Positions 1-11,121 of a DNA stretch of 64,000 nt are shown in pieces (position 1 is the first letter of the stretch; every line of letters starts with the position of its first letter). The DNA lies in NCBI RefSeq assembly GCF_025215095.1, contig NZ_JALHAP010000079.1:1-64000 (forward strand). Reading direction: 5' to 3'. The notes beneath the pieces are model-generated. The model was not told the DNA's origin, did no database searches, and saw nothing but the letters and a program-made list of their open reading frames with translations. Source of the DNA: Dryocola boscaweniae (GTDB lineage Bacteria > Pseudomonadota > Gammaproteobacteria > Enterobacterales > Enterobacteriaceae). A program made the position numbers and the translations under genes.

Positions 1-127
1 ACTATATCCATTACTATAACAACGAGCGGATCAGCCTGAAATTAAAAGGCCTGAGTCCGGTAGAATACCGAACCCAGACCCCGATAGCCGCTTAACATGA
101 ACTGTCCAACTTTATGGGGTCAGTCCA
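1..127 (+). mobile_element. 3' end of an IS3-family (IS150-like) insertion sequence
   Basis: Only the right end of the element is inside the window. It contains the last codons of the transposase (3-95), followed by a terminal inverted repeat at about 100-127. Read on the minus strand that repeat begins TGGACTGACCCC and continues to AAAGTTGGACAG, the pattern I know from IS150-group ends. The element should end at about 127, because host sequence leading into the zupT stop codon starts there. The other end and any target-site duplication are outside the window. Confidence 0.8.
3..95 (+). CDS. IS3-family transposase OrfB, C-terminal fragment (cut by window edge)
   Basis: The open frame enters from the left edge and gives the last 30 residues of an IS3-family DDE transposase (OrfB or OrfAB fusion), ending in a TAA at 93-95. 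The motif around residues LSPVEYRTQ is the usual end of the IS3-family integrase core (Asn-Glu-Arg-Ile...Leu-Lys-Gly-Leu-Ser-Pro-Val-Glu-Tyr). The catalytic residues lie upstream, outside the window, so whether the transposase is intact cannot be judged. The inverted repeat follows within a few bases, as expected. Confidence 0.85.
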   Translation, partial: YIHYYNNERISLKLKGLSPVEYRTQTPIAA

Positions 128-147
128 TTTCTCAACCGGGCTTTTTG

Positions 148-915
148 TTAGCCGATGCCGCTGGTTTGCAGCAGCGTCAGGCTTAATCCCATCACCGCCA
201 TACCGCAAAGAACGCCGTAACTGGGATTGTTATGCGGATCGATTTCTTTCGCCAGCGGCATCAGTTCATCTACCGAAAGCGCCACCATAATTCCTGCGAC
301 GGCCGCCATGATTGAAGCCATAACAATCGGTGAGATCATCGTGCCCAGAATCAACCAGGCCAGTACGCCGCCAAAAATTTCTGCCAGCCCTGAAATGCCA
401 GCCCAGACGATCGCTTTACGTTTTGAACCCGTTGCGGCATAAACCGGGCCTGCAACCGCCAGGCCTTCAGGAATATTGTGTAATGCGACGGCGAGCGCGA
501 TACCCATCCCGAGCTCGAGATTGGAACTGGCCGTCACAAAGGTTGCAATGCCTTCCGGGAAGTTATGCAGACTGATACCGAGCGTTAGCAAAAGCGCGGT
601 GCGGCGCAGGTTTGGTGCTTTTAACGTGCCATCCATCAAATCCTGTGGATGCGCATGGGGCAGGCTGCGATCGAGCGCGAAATAGCCCACCAGCCCCAAC
701 ACGAACATGCCATAGCCAAGTACGGGCGACATCCCTTCGGTGTGCAAAGCAGCAGGCAGCATTTCCATCAAAGAAATGAGCAGCATAATACCGGCTGCAA
801 AACCAAGTGAAAATGCCAGCACCCGGTTCGACGGCTTCTGGCCGATTACACCCAAAACGGCCCCGATAAAGGTAGCTCCCCCGGCAAGCAGGGTCAGGAG
901 CAAGGGGACTGACAT
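148..915 (-). CDS. zupT: Zinc transporter ZupT (ZIP family)
   Basis: ZIP-family inner-membrane transporter that imports Zn2+ and, in E. coli, other divalent metals. The 255-residue product is close to the E. coli length (257) and similar along its whole length. It shows eight hydrophobic segments and the two ZIP signature helices, with HNFPEG and HNIPEG metal-site motifs near residues 120 and 149. I start it at the MSVPLLL methionine (915) because GAGGAG lies 6 bases upstream; a start 9 codons further out lacks a good ribosome site. Its 3' flank is unusual: 20 bases after the stop the host sequence ends at an insertion sequence, so only one arm of the likely terminator (AAAAAGCCCGGTT on the minus strand) remains. 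Confidence 0.95.
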   Translation of the reverse strand: MSVPLLLTLLAGGATFIGAVLGVIGQKPSNRVLAFSLGFAAGIMLLISLMEMLPAALHTEGMSPVLGYGMFVLGLVGYFALDRSLPHAHPQDLMDGTLKAPNLRRTALLLTLGISLHNFPEGIATFVTASSNLELGMGIALAVALHNIPEGLAVAGPVYAATGSKRKAIVWAGISGLAEIFGGVLAWLILGTMISPIVMASIMAAVAGIMVALSVDELMPLAKEIDPHNNPSYGVLCGMAVMGLSLTLLQTSGIG

Positions 916-1040
916 TGACAACTCCTCATCATACACATTCAAATTTCCTGATGATCTTCATCATGCTTATCTGAGTTCTTCCCGCAATGATTGGGCGTAA
1001 TGTTGTGTCATTAAATATTTATCCGCTTAAGGACATGATG

Positions 1041-1829
1041 ATGACTACCCAACGTATGCCCGCGCTATTCCTTGGTCACGGTAGCCCGATGAATGCGCTC
1101 GAAGAGAATCACTATACCCAGACCTGGCGGCATTTGGGAGAGGCTCTGCCGCGCCCGAAAGCGATTGTGGTGATCTCTGCCCACTGGTTCACGCGTGGTA
1201 CCGGCGTAACCGCGATGGAAGCGCCAAAAACTATTCATGATTTCGGCGGATTCCCGCAGGCGCTGTACGATACCCATTATCCGGCCCCGGGTTCTCCGGC
1301 GCTGGCCCAGCAGCTTGTCGATTTGCTGGCGCCAGAACATGTCACGCTGGATAAGGAGGCTTGGGGTTTCGACCATGGCTCCTGGGGCGTGCTAATAAAA
1401 ATGTACCCGGATGCAGACATTCCCATGGTGCAGTTAAGCATTGACAGTACTAAACCGAATGCTTGGCACTACGAGATGGGCCGTAAACTGGCTGCGTTGC
1501 GTGATCAGGGTATTATGCTGATCGCCAGCGGCAACGTTGTGCATAACCTGCGCACCGCCCGTTGGCACGGAGAAAACACACCTTATCCATGGGCCGAATC
1601 GTTCAATCAGTTTGTGAAAGACAATCTCGCCTGGAAGGGGCCAACGGCAGAGCACCCGCTGGTGAATTATCTGCAACATGAAGGCGGATCGTTATCAAAC
1701 CCGACGCCGGATCACTACCTGCCTTTGCTTTATGTACTTGGCGCGTGGGATGGTGAGGAACCGATTACGATCCCGGTAGACGGAATTGAGATGGGATCGT
1801 TGAGCATGCTTTCGGTGCAGGTAGGTTAA
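1041..1829 (+). CDS. ygiD: 4,5-DOPA-type extradiol dioxygenase YgiD (LigB family)
   Basis: Homologue of E. coli YgiD, a non-haem metal dioxygenase of the LigB/DODA family, reported to open the ring of L-DOPA; its physiological substrate is unclear. The N-terminal LGHGSPMN and the SAHWFTRG and ASGNVVHNL segments carry the conserved metal-ligand histidines. Three in-frame ATGs are stacked at 1035, 1038 and 1041. I chose 1041 because TAAGGA ends 7 bases before it; the longer frame from 987 has no ribosome site. The product is 262 residues. It is transcribed away from zupT, with which it shares a short divergent upstream region, and ends at a strong terminator. Confidence 0.93.
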   Translation: MTTQRMPALFLGHGSPMNALEENHYTQTWRHLGEALPRPKAIVVISAHWFTRGTGVTAMEAPKTIHDFGGFPQALYDTHYPAPGSPALAQQLVDLLAPEHVTLDKEAWGFDHGSWGVLIKMYPDADIPMVQLSIDSTKPNAWHYEMGRKLAALRDQGIMLIASGNVVHNLRTARWHGENTPYPWAESFNQFVKDNLAWKGPTAEHPLVNYLQHEGGSLSNPTPDHYLPLLYVLGAWDGEEPITIPVDGIEMGSLSMLSVQVG

Positions 1830-1834
1830 TAAAA

Positions 1835-1859
1835 AAGGCGCGATTACCGCGCCTTTTTA
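1835..1859. terminator. Bidirectional terminator between ygiD and ygiC
   Basis: A GGCGCG...CGCGCC stem has an A-run on its left and a T-run on its right, so it can stop both ygiD (plus) and the converging ygiC (minus). It lies directly between the two stop codons. Confidence 0.85.
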
Positions 1860-1870
1860 CGCTACGCTTT

Positions 1871-3031
1871 TTACTCTACAAAGACGTGCGGATAGAAACG
1901 AGAAAGATCCTGGGTGATTAACGCCCGGTCTTCACGAATGCCGATCCCGGCCGGTTGATCGTTGATAAGCCAGCTTCCGATAAGCGTGTAGCTGTCGCCA
2001 AATTTTGGCAGTTGATAGAACTCTTGTACGATCATGCCTTCTTCGCCGTAAGGACCATCAACGCGGGCAACTTCCTGACCGTTCTCGATGATCTTCACAT
2101 TCGCGCCCTCGCGGGAGAAGATCGGTTTAACGACATATTTATCCATCGCCGGGAAATCGTCTTCTGCAAAATACGCGGGCAGCAGGTTTGGATGATTAGG
2201 GAACATTTCCCACAGCATCGGCAGCAATGCTTTGTTGGAGATAATGCTTTTCCAGGCAGGTTCCAGCCAGCGCACACCGGCATCTTCAAGCTTGGTAGAG
2301 AACATCTCGCGCAGCATGTATTCCCACGGATAGAGCTTAAAGAGGTTGCTGATAACCTGATCCTGCGGGTCGGTAAACTGGCCTTTTTCACCCAGGCCTA
2401 TCTCTTCTATGTACAGGAATTCGCTGGCCACTTCTGCTTCGGCGGCACAATCCTGCAGATACTGAACCGTACCGCGATCTTCTACCGTCTCCTGGCAGCA
2501 GGCGAAATGCACCAGGTTGAAACCATGCTGCTGTTTTAGTTCGGCAAAGCGTTCGATGATCTTTTCTTGCAGGCTGTTGAACTGATCGCTACCCGCTGGC
2601 AGATTTCCTGCCTGCGTCTGATCTTCGAGCCAGATCCACTGGAAGAACGCGGCTTCGTAAAGCGAAGTCGGCGTGTCGGCGTTGTTTTCGAGCAGCTTAG
2701 GGTCACCCACGCCATCCCACGCCAGATCGAGACGGGAATAAAGCGAAGGCTGTTGGGTGCGCCAGGACTGACGCACAAATTCCCAGGTGTGTTTCGGGAT
2801 GCGGAATTTAGTTAGCAGCGCATCGCTGCTCACCACTTTCTCGACAACCTTCAGGCACATCTGGTGCAGTTCCGCCGTGACTTCCTCCAGACGTTCAACC
2901 TGCGGCAACGTCAGCTTGTAATAAGCTTCTTCACACCAGTAGGGTTCGCCATACATGGTGTGGAAGTTGAAACCGTATTCGGTGGCTTTCTCGCGCCAGT
3001 CCGGGCGTTCCTGGATTGCGACTCTTTCCAT
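1871..3031 (-). CDS. ygiC: YgiC, glutathionylspermidine synthase-like ATP-grasp protein
   Basis: A 386-residue protein matching E. coli YgiC at full length. It belongs to the ATP-grasp fold family of the C-terminal synthetase half of glutathionylspermidine synthase, enzymes that ligate glutathione to a polyamine. It lacks the N-terminal amidase half of the bifunctional enzyme, and E. coli YgiC has no firmly established substrate. The segment [14 protein letters not shown] near residue 300 is the ATP-grasp phosphate and adenine-binding region. It starts 5 bases after the ygiB stop with AAGGGAC as ribosome site, so the two genes are translationally close and form one unit downstream of tolC. 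Confidence 0.93.
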   Translation of the reverse strand: MERVAIQERPDWREKATEYGFNFHTMYGEPYWCEEAYYKLTLPQVERLEEVTAELHQMCLKVVEKVVSSDALLTKFRIPKHTWEFVRQSWRTQQPSLYSRLDLAWDGVGDPKLLENNADTPTSLYEAAFFQWIWLEDQTQAGNLPAGSDQFNSLQEKIIERFAELKQQHGFNLVHFACCQETVEDRGTVQYLQDCAAEAEVASEFLYIEEIGLGEKGQFTDPQDQVISNLFKLYPWEYMLREMFSTKLEDAGVRWLEPAWKSIISNKALLPMLWEMFPNHPNLLPAYFAEDDFPAMDKYVVKPIFSREGANVKIIENGQEVARVDGPYGEEGMIVQEFYQLPKFGDSYTLIGSWLINDQPAGIGIREDRALITQDLSRFYPHVFVE

Positions 3032-3036
3032 GTCCC

Positions 3037-3705
3037 TTAACCGCCCATCGAACGGGAGGAGCCGGTAGCGCTGCTGCGTTGCATAGTCGATTGCTTAGCG
3101 ACCGATTCACCAAAGCCGCCGCGAGTTACGGTGTTGGTGGTGGCTGGTTTTGGCGCCATAGCGGTTTTTGGAACGGTGGCTGTACGGCCAGGCGTTGCCG
3201 CGCCGTAGCTCTTGCCGCTGGCATCAGCATATTTGCCGTAGGCCGGACTTGCCGGATTTTTGGAGGTGAACAGCGGCTGCTGAGCAAAGCCCGCGCCGCC
3301 GCCCATCAGGCGACCCATCATGTAACCCGCCATCAGCGGCATCCAGAAACTTCCGCTCTGCTGGGTTTGCGCCTGGTTCTCACCCGCCATACTGGCCTGG
3401 GCAGGCGCCTGTTGGCACTGACCTTCACCAAACTCGGCGATACATTCTTCACGGGAAGCATATTTAGGCGCGGTGCGCTCAGCTTCCTTTAAGGCGTTAT
3501 TGTAGGAGGTGGTGCATTCCGCGCTTTTGCCAGGGTTTGCCTGGGCGCAGTCATCCGCGTTCTGGTACATGGAGACGGTTTCGTCGCTCTGTTCACAACC
3601 CGCGAGCATAAACACGGCGGTGACGGCCAGCGCAACCGGCGTTAGATGTCTGGCGTTCCAGCTTTTGCGGAACGATGCGTGGTTTATAGTTTTTGTCCGT
3701 TTCAT
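3037..3705 (-). CDS. ygiB: YgiB, DUF1190 family cell-envelope protein
   Basis: A 222-residue DUF1190 protein equivalent to E. coli YgiB; function unknown. Residues 20-40 form a hydrophobic segment ending [14 protein letters not shown], which looks like a lipoprotein signal (lipobox LAGC), although the N-terminus before it is longer than usual. The mature part has several conserved cysteines (near residues 53, 64, 88 and 97) and a low-complexity Gly/Ala/Ser/Thr-rich C-terminal half ending SSRSMGG. The start at 3705 has AGGACAG upstream. It is followed immediately by ygiC, and the pair lies downstream of tolC in the same orientation, an arrangement known in E. coli as tolC-ygiBC. Confidence 0.92.
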   Translation of the reverse strand: MKRTKTINHASFRKSWNARHLTPVALAVTAVFMLAGCEQSDETVSMYQNADDCAQANPGKSAECTTSYNNALKEAERTAPKYASREECIAEFGEGQCQQAPAQASMAGENQAQTQQSGSFWMPLMAGYMMGRLMGGGAGFAQQPLFTSKNPASPAYGKYADASGKSYGAATPGRTATVPKTAMAPKPATTNTVTRGGFGESVAKQSTMQRSSATGSSRSMGG

Positions 3706-3840
3706 TTATCTGTCCTGAGCCCAAAGGAATGAAGCTAATGTTGTGCTTAGAATAGGGGATGAATGGTCGAAATTAAAGCGATGACGGGCGATTGCGGGGG
3801 GATCTTTACGTTGCCTTACGTTCGAAGCCGCAAGTTGTGA

Positions 3841-3867
3841 CAGGGGCATGTCGCCATGCCCCTTTTT
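3841..3867. terminator. Hairpin between tolC and ygiB
   Basis: AGGGGCAT...ATGCCCCT stem just after the tolC stop. The T-run is on the plus-strand side only. On the minus strand, where tolC is transcribed, no T-run follows, so it more likely attenuates or stabilises tolC mRNA than ends it completely. Confidence 0.5.
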
Positions 3868-3873
3868 ACGAAA

Positions 3874-5370
3874 TTAATTTCCGAATGGATTACGGGAATT
3901 GGTGCTGGTCGCTTTCGCAGGCTGAGCTGCCGGAGTGGTCTGAGCAGAGACGCTGGTAGCGGCTGCAGCGGTATTCGCTGTGTAACCGTCCGCGCGCGCA
4001 TTCTGCTCTGGCGTTTCTGGAGCCACGCTGTCAGCGGTGGTCGGCACCGGCTGGCCGAGCGTTGCGTTAAGCGCGACCAGATCCTGTTCGTTAAGCGTAC
4101 CCAGAGCCTGCTTAATATTAAGCTGATTGATCAGGTAGTTATAACGAGCACTGGAAAGCTGCTGTTTCGCGTTATACAACGTCGTGGTCGCATCCAACAC
4201 GTCAACGATAGTACGAGTACCTACGGAGTAACCTGCTTCCATCGCATCTAAAGAGCTTTGCGCAGACACAACGGCCTGTTTGTATGCATTGATGGTACTG
4301 ATGGACGCGTTCACGTTATTGAAGGAGGAACGAACGGTCTGCACAACGCTGCGGTGCGCGCTTTCCAGTTGTTCACTCGCGCCCACAAAGTTGTACTGCG
4401 CTTGTTTAACCTGTGAGTTAACCAGGCCGCCCTGATACAGCGGCAGCGAGAAGCTCAGGCCGATTTTATTCTGGCCCATATTGCTGTCATCGTACTGCGC
4501 GTTGTTGGTTTTTGAGCCGCTGTAGCTGGTATCGGAAACGCCGGTAGAAGCGCTCAGGTCCACGGTTGGCATATGGCCCGTTTGTGCGTAGCGAATTTGT
4601 TCGCGAGCAAGATCCTGAGACAGACGAGCCTGCAACAGCGCCAGGTTACGTTTTTCAGCTTCCTGCAGCAGGCTATTCACCGCTTCGGGCTTGTTGGTTT
4701 TGAAACCGTCAACGTTTAAAGAAGCCAGAGACGGATAGTAATTGCCGGTAACCTGACGCAGCGCTTCTACCGCGTTATCCAGGTTGTTGCGGGCAGTCAC
4801 TTCGTTTGCCAGCACGTTATCGTACTGCGAACGGGCGTTCTGCACGTCGGTAATAGCTACAAGGCCTACGTTAAAGCGCTGGGTCGTCTGGTCTAACTGA
4901 CGGTAAATCGCCTGTTTCTGCGCTTCGGTATAGGAAAGTGCATCAATGGCGCTCAGCACGTTAAAATAGGCCGTCGCGGTATTGAGAATCAGCGTTTGCT
5001 GGTCGGTCTGGTAAGTCACGTCCTGGATGCCGGCAGATTTTTCCTGCAGGGTCAGCGCACGCCATTTCGACATATCAAAAATAGTTTGCGTCAAAGACAA
5101 AGAGGCGCTGGTTGCATTGGAGTTAACGCCGTTCGCGTCGCGATAGCCGTTGCTATAGGTGTAATCTGCGCCAAGGCCGAGTTGCGGTAATAACGGGCTA
5201 CGCGCTTCGTTAATTTTCTCGAATGCGGCATCACGGTCTGCAGCGGATCTACGTAAGTCCGGGTTGCTAAGACGCGCCTGCTGATAAACCTGCATCAGGT
5301 TTTCTGCCTGGCTCATGGCGCTGAAACCCGTTAGGCTCAGACCGATAAGGATTGGGAGCAGTTTCTTCAT
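3874..5370 (-). CDS. tolC: Outer-membrane efflux channel TolC
   Basis: Trimeric outer-membrane channel and periplasmic tunnel used by AcrAB-type pumps, MacAB, EmrAB and type I secretion. The 498-residue precursor has a signal peptide ending SQA near residue 22, then two structural repeats of the outer-membrane efflux protein fold. Two conserved sites mark the repeats: FNVGLVAITDVQNARSQYDN and YSVGTRTIVDVLDATTTLYN. The C-terminus is the usual Ala/Thr/Ser-rich tail ending RNPFGN. I start at 5370 because AAGGA lies 6 bases upstream; an ATG 6 bases earlier overlaps that site. A marbox lies about 100 bases upstream, which fits the known MarA/SoxS/Rob control. Confidence 0.97.
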   Translation of the reverse strand: MKKLLPILIGLSLTGFSAMSQAENLMQVYQQARLSNPDLRRSAADRDAAFEKINEARSPLLPQLGLGADYTYSNGYRDANGVNSNATSASLSLTQTIFDMSKWRALTLQEKSAGIQDVTYQTDQQTLILNTATAYFNVLSAIDALSYTEAQKQAIYRQLDQTTQRFNVGLVAITDVQNARSQYDNVLANEVTARNNLDNAVEALRQVTGNYYPSLASLNVDGFKTNKPEAVNSLLQEAEKRNLALLQARLSQDLAREQIRYAQTGHMPTVDLSASTGVSDTSYSGSKTNNAQYDDSNMGQNKIGLSFSLPLYQGGLVNSQVKQAQYNFVGASEQLESAHRSVVQTVRSSFNNVNASISTINAYKQAVVSAQSSLDAMEAGYSVGTRTIVDVLDATTTLYNAKQQLSSARYNYLINQLNIKQALGTLNEQDLVALNATLGQPVPTTADSVAPETPEQNARADGYTANTAAAATSVSAQTTPAAQPAKATSTNSRNPFGN

Positions 5371-5460
5371 TTGCATTCCTTGTTGTGAAGCAAAATTGTT
5401 TTGTTAGCGCTGTTTGAGGCGAAATATTTGCCGATTCTAGCAGAGACGGCCAGCGGGGCG

Positions 5461-5479
5461 GGTTGGCGTAACGTGCCAT
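5461..5479 (-). promoter_or_regulatory. Marbox (MarA/SoxS/Rob site) upstream of tolC
   Basis: On the minus strand these 19 bases read ATGGCACGTTACGCCAACC, matching the marbox pattern AYnGCACnnWnnRYYAAAY with one mismatch in the A-run. It sits about 90 bases upstream of the tolC start in the tolC orientation, as in E. coli, where MarA, SoxS and Rob raise tolC transcription. Confidence 0.75.
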
Positions 5480-5580
5480 CCACCCGGAATTTTCATCAAT
5501 CTACCACATAGCAAATGAAACGGCAGTCAAACAGGGTTGAAATTGCTCATTTCATTACCATTAGTCATCAGGACATCATT

Positions 5581-6213
5581 ATGAGTCAGCCTAAGAATAA
5601 GCTTGTCACGTTAGCCAAAAACGATGTTGAAATTATTGCACGGGAAACACTTTATCGCGGCTTTTTTTCGCTCGATCTTTATCGTTTTCGCCATCGTCTT
5701 TTCAATGGTGAAATGAGTGGCGAAGTTCGACGTGAAATTTTTGAACGCGGGCATGCCGCGGTGCTGCTACCCTATGACCCTGTGCGTGATGAAGTGGTGC
5801 TGATTGAACAGATTCGAATTGCCGCTTACGACACAAGCGACACGCCATGGCTGCTTGAACTGATTGCCGGAATGATTGAAGAAGGCGAAAGCGTTGAAGA
5901 CGTGGCGCGTCGGGAAGCCGTGGAAGAAGCCGGTTTATTGGTTGGGCGCACAAAACCGGTGCTCAGCTACCTGGCAAGCCCTGGAGGAACCAGCGAGCGG
6001 TTATCCGTACTCGTGGGTGAAGTGGATGCCACCACCGCTGAAGGTATACACGGTCTGGTGGATGAAAACGAAGATATTCGTGTTCATGTGGTGAGCCGGG
6101 AAAAGGCTTATCAGCTAGTAGAAGAGGGGTTCATTGACAATGCTGCCTCAGTCATCGCTTTGCAATGGCTGCAACTGCATTATGAGAAACTGCGAATTGA
6201 GTGGAACGACTAA
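5581..6213 (+). CDS. nudF: ADP-ribose pyrophosphatase NudF (Nudix)
   Basis: Cytoplasmic Nudix hydrolase that splits ADP-ribose into AMP and ribose 5-phosphate. The Nudix box is intact near residues 99-121: G-x5-E-x7-REAVEEAG, with the three catalytic glutamates. The 210-residue length equals the E. coli enzyme (209). I take the start at 5581 (TCAGGA 8 bases upstream); 22 codons of upstream open frame have no matching homologue and no ribosome site. It is the first gene of nudF-yqiB-cpdA-yqiA-parE and is transcribed divergently from tolC. Confidence 0.95.
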   Translation: MSQPKNKLVTLAKNDVEIIARETLYRGFFSLDLYRFRHRLFNGEMSGEVRREIFERGHAAVLLPYDPVRDEVVLIEQIRIAAYDTSDTPWLLELIAGMIEEGESVEDVARREAVEEAGLLVGRTKPVLSYLASPGGTSERLSVLVGEVDATTAEGIHGLVDENEDIRVHVVSREKAYQLVEEGFIDNAASVIALQWLQLHYEKLRIEWND

Positions 6214-6215
6214 CT

Positions 6216-6638
6216 ATGAAGCGCTATACGCCTGACTTCCCTGAAATGATGCGCCTGTGCGAAACCAATTTCGCTCAACTGCGCCGCCTGCTGCCGCGTA
6301 ATGATGCGCCAGGCGAAAACCTGACCTATCAGGTTAATAGCGCCCGCTATCGGCTGACCGTCCTTGAGTCTACCCGCTACACTACGCTTGTTGAGATAGA
6401 ACAAACCGCGCCCAGCGTAAGCTACTGGAGCCTGCCATCCATGTCCGTCAGGCTTTACCATGACGCGATGGTCGCGGAAGTGTGTTCAAGCCAGCAGATC
6501 TTCCGCTTCAAAGCACGGTATGATTATCCTAATAAAAAGTTGCATCAACGCGACGAAAAGCATCAAATTAACCAGTTTCTTGCTGATTGGCTGCGCTACT
6601 GTTTAGCGCATGGAGCGATGGCGGTTCCGGTTTGTTAG
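6216..6638 (+). CDS. yqiB: YqiB, DUF1249 family protein
   Basis: A 140-residue protein of the DUF1249 family, the same length as E. coli YqiB and nearly identical over its second half ([20 protein letters not shown] onward). No catalytic motif is recognisable and the function is unknown. It starts 2 bases after the nudF stop, so it is likely translated by coupling from nudF. Conservation of its place between nudF and cpdA across enterobacteria suggests it is co-expressed with cyclic-AMP and ADP-ribose turnover genes, but that is context only. Confidence 0.92.
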   Translation: MKRYTPDFPEMMRLCETNFAQLRRLLPRNDAPGENLTYQVNSARYRLTVLESTRYTTLVEIEQTAPSVSYWSLPSMSVRLYHDAMVAEVCSSQQIFRFKARYDYPNKKLHQRDEKHQINQFLADWLRYCLAHGAMAVPVC

Positions 6639-6663
6639 AGAGAGTGAAACCTAAGGACACCAT

Positions 6664-7491
6664 TTGGAAAGCCTGTTAAATCTTCCTGTGGCCGGTGGGG
6701 GCCGTATCAGGATACTGCAAATTACCGATACCCACCTATTCTCTGGAAAGAATGAAACGCTGCTTGGCATCAACACCTGGGAAAGCTACCAGGCGGTGCT
6801 TGCGGCTATTCTCGCTGACAAACGTCACTGCGATCTGATTGTCGCAACCGGGGATTTAGCCCAGGATCACAGCGCGCAAGCCTACCAGCACTTTGCTGAG
6901 GGCATCGCGAGAATTGCTGCGCCCTGCGTCTGGTTGCCGGGCAATCACGATTTTCAGCCAGCGATGTACAGCGCCTTGCAGGAAGCTGGGATCTCTCCTT
7001 CGAAACTTGTCTATATCGGTGATAACTGGCAGGTCGTTTTGCTGGACAGTCAGGTCTTTGGCGTGCCTCATGGCGAACTGAGCGACTATCAGCTTGAATG
7101 GCTGGAGCGTAAACTAGCCGCCGCCCCTGAACGTCACACTCTCTTGTTGCTTCATCATCACCCACTGCCCGCTGGATGTAGCTGGCTCGATCAGCACAGC
7201 CTGCGTAATGCGCAGGAGCTGGATAACGTGTTGGTCAATTTCCCACAGGTTAAAACCTTACTGTGCGGGCATATTCATCAGGAATTGGATCTCGACTGGA
7301 ACGGTCGCCGTATGCTGGCAACGCCTTCTACCTGCGTGCAGTTTAAGCCCCATTGTTCCAACTTCACGCTGGATACCATTGAACCGGGCTGGCGCTGGCT
7401 CGAACTCCATCCGGACGGCGTTGTCACTACCGAAGTATGCCGTCTGAAAGGCGCAGTATTTAATCCTGATACCGCTTCAGAAGGATACTGA
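6664..7491 (+). CDS. cpdA: 3',5'-cyclic-AMP phosphodiesterase CpdA
   Basis: Metallophosphoesterase that hydrolyses cAMP to AMP and so limits CRP activity. The five motifs of the fold are all present: DTHLF near residue 22, GDLAQD near 63, GNHDF near 95, [11 protein letters not shown] near 163 and GHIHQELD near 204, giving the two-metal site. It starts with TTG, supported by AAGGA 7 bases upstream and by the match to the E. coli N-terminus (MESLL); no ATG nearby would give the right length. The 275 residues equal E. coli CpdA. The stop overlaps the yqiA start by one base (TGATG). Confidence 0.95.
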   Translation: MESLLNLPVAGGGRIRILQITDTHLFSGKNETLLGINTWESYQAVLAAILADKRHCDLIVATGDLAQDHSAQAYQHFAEGIARIAAPCVWLPGNHDFQPAMYSALQEAGISPSKLVYIGDNWQVVLLDSQVFGVPHGELSDYQLEWLERKLAAAPERHTLLLLHHHPLPAGCSWLDQHSLRNAQELDNVLVNFPQVKTLLCGHIHQELDLDWNGRRMLATPSTCVQFKPHCSNFTLDTIEPGWRWLELHPDGVVTTEVCRLKGAVFNPDTASEGY

Positions 7492-8066
7492 TGTCAACGC
7501 TACTGTACCTGCACGGTTTTAATAGCTCCCCGCGTTCGGCAAAGGCGACAAGCCTCCAGGCGTGGCTTGCAGAGCGCCATCCACATATAGAAATGGTCGT
7601 GCCTCAGTTACCGCCATATCCTGCCGATGCTGCGGAGCTGCTGGAGTCGCTGGTGCTTGAGCACGGCGGCGAGCCGCTTGGTGTTGTCGGCTCTTCGTTA
7701 GGTGGCTATTACGCCACCTGGCTGTCGCAATGCTTCATGCTGCCCGCCGTAGTGGTAAACCCGGCGGTAAGGCCCTTTGAATTGCTGGCGGATTACCTTG
7801 GCGCCAACGAGAACCCCTACACCGGCCAGCAATATGTGCTAGAGTCTCGCCATATTTACGATCTTAAAGTCATGCAGGTTGACCCGCTTGAAGCGCCGGA
7901 TCTCATCTGGCTACTGCAACAAACGGGTGACGAAGTGCTCGATTACCGCCAGGCGGTGGCTTACTACACCTCCTGTCGCCAGACGGTCGAATCCGGCGGC
8001 AATCACGCCTTTGTGGGCTTCGAAGATTATTTCACACAGCTTGTCGACTTCCTCGGTCTACATTGA
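7491..8066 (+). CDS. yqiA: YqiA, alpha/beta-hydrolase esterase (UPF0227)
   Basis: A small alpha/beta-hydrolase of 191 residues, matching E. coli YqiA (193), which has esterase activity on short acyl esters in vitro; the natural substrate is unknown. The nucleophile elbow GSSLGG is near residue 68, and the catalytic histidine is probably in the C-terminal GGNHAF motif. Its ATG overlaps the cpdA stop by one base, so translation is probably coupled. parE follows after 46 bases. Confidence 0.93.
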   Translation: MSTLLYLHGFNSSPRSAKATSLQAWLAERHPHIEMVVPQLPPYPADAAELLESLVLEHGGEPLGVVGSSLGGYYATWLSQCFMLPAVVVNPAVRPFELLADYLGANENPYTGQQYVLESRHIYDLKVMQVDPLEAPDLIWLLQQTGDEVLDYRQAVAYYTSCRQTVESGGNHAFVGFEDYFTQLVDFLGLH

Positions 8067-8109
8067 GGCCGGGTCGGCCGATTCTCTGTTTCGCTATCTG
8101 AACGAATAA

Positions 8110-10008
<1,899 letters not shown>

Positions 10009-10025
10009 CAGGGTCGAAATAAAAA

Positions 10026-10059
10026 GGGAGCCGGTGTAAACCGGCTCCCTTTTCTTTTT
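10026..10059 (+). terminator. Terminator of parE
   Basis: A perfect 10-bp stem (GGGAGCCGGT / ACCGGCTCCC) with a GTAA loop is followed by TTTTCTTTTT. The A-run on the left lets it also act on the minus strand, for the converging ygiN. Confidence 0.9.
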
Positions 10060-10082
10060 CTAAAAACAGTTAGCGAATTATT

Positions 10083-10400
10083 TTATTTAATCGCGTCTTC
10101 CAGGATGTGAATATGGATATCCAGCACGTCATCTTTCACCGCGGCGCTGTGGTTCTTCATGTGCGGCGTGGCTAAGTGGGCTTCCAGATGGGCAACGCTC
10201 TCCCATTTTTCCACCATAAAGATGGAATCCGGGGCGGTAGTCTGAAAAGCGACCTGCGCATTATGATCGACTAACGGCGCGTAACCGAAACAACCTTCTT
10301 CTTCTAACACGATCGGGATAATTTTTGCGAACGCATCCACAACGTTCTTACGATGATGCTGGCCCGGGCGGGTGCGAATCTCAGCTATTACTGTCAGCAT
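10083..10400 (-). CDS. ygiN: Quinol monooxygenase YgiN (ABM domain)
   Basis: A 105-residue protein of the antibiotic-biosynthesis-monooxygenase (ABM) ferredoxin-like fold, equivalent to E. coli YgiN (104). E. coli YgiN oxidises menadiol and other quinols and is thought to form a quinone redox cycle with MdaB, whose gene lies next upstream. I start at MLTVIAEIRT (10400) because AAGGAG lies 6 bases before it; 9 upstream codons are out of register with homologues. The helix-strand pattern EKWESVAHLEAHL and PHMKNHSAAV is typical of the fold. It follows mdaB by 30 bases on the same strand. Confidence 0.93.
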   Translation of the reverse strand: MLTVIAEIRTRPGQHHRKNVVDAFAKIIPIVLEEEGCFGYAPLVDHNAQVAFQTTAPDSIFMVEKWESVAHLEAHLATPHMKNHSAAVKDDVLDIHIHILEDAIK

Positions 10401-10430
10401 GACTAACTCCTTTTCTAAGCAGACCAACAG

Positions 10431-11012
10431 TTAAGCAAAAATTTCGCCGAGATGCTTGCGATATTCTGCAACAAAGCGTGGAACGTCCGGCACCTTCATT
10501 ACGTCGTTCGCGATAAAGGTCGGCAGGCCTTTCATGCCCAGGAATTCATTGGCCTTATGGAAGGGCAGATAAACGCCGTCAACGCCAACGCCATGGAAGA
10601 ACTGTTCTTTATCTTCAAAGGCTTGCAGCGGGGCGTTCCAGGTAAGGGAAAGCATATAAGTTTTTCCCTGAATCAGCCCGCCGGAACCGTATTTCTTCGC
10701 CGCGTCAGATCGAGTACGACCATCGCTGGCATACAGGGAGCCGTGACCTTCGGTGAACACGTCATCAATGTATTTTTTCATGGTCCACGGAGCACCCATC
10801 CACCAGCCCGGCATCTGATAAATGATGGTATCGGCCCAGAGATATTTTTCGACTTCAGCTTTTACGTCGTACTCGCTGTCGGTGCGCGTAACCTGAACAT
10901 CATGTCCGAGGTCGCGCAGGTAGCTTTCCGCGACTTCGGTCAGGGTGTCGTTTAGCTGGCCGTTAGAGTGGGCGAATTTTTTCGCACCGTTGATAATTAG
11001 AATATTGCTCAT
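10431..11012 (-). CDS. mdaB: NADPH:quinone oxidoreductase MdaB
   Basis: Flavoprotein of the flavodoxin-like NQO family that reduces quinones by two electrons, avoiding semiquinone radicals. The 193-residue product equals E. coli MdaB. The N-terminal beta strand ILIINGAKKFAHSNGQLN provides the FAD phosphate-binding loop, and PGWWMGAPW near residue 67 is the signature of the active-site loop. The start at 11012 has GAGGAC 6 bases upstream; the 30 codons of open frame before it have no support. It forms a pair with ygiN downstream. Confidence 0.95.
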   Translation of the reverse strand: MSNILIINGAKKFAHSNGQLNDTLTEVAESYLRDLGHDVQVTRTDSEYDVKAEVEKYLWADTIIYQMPGWWMGAPWTMKKYIDDVFTEGHGSLYASDGRTRSDAAKKYGSGGLIQGKTYMLSLTWNAPLQAFEDKEQFFHGVGVDGVYLPFHKANEFLGMKGLPTFIANDVMKVPDVPRFVAEYRKHLGEIFA

Positions 11013-11121
11013 CGTTTGTCCTCGAATCATTGCGTTTGGCACGAAGTCTAACGTGACCGCCGTCACGATAAAATGGCCAGAATGTGCAAAGACTTTTGCC
11101 ATAGGAGCAATAATCTTCTGA

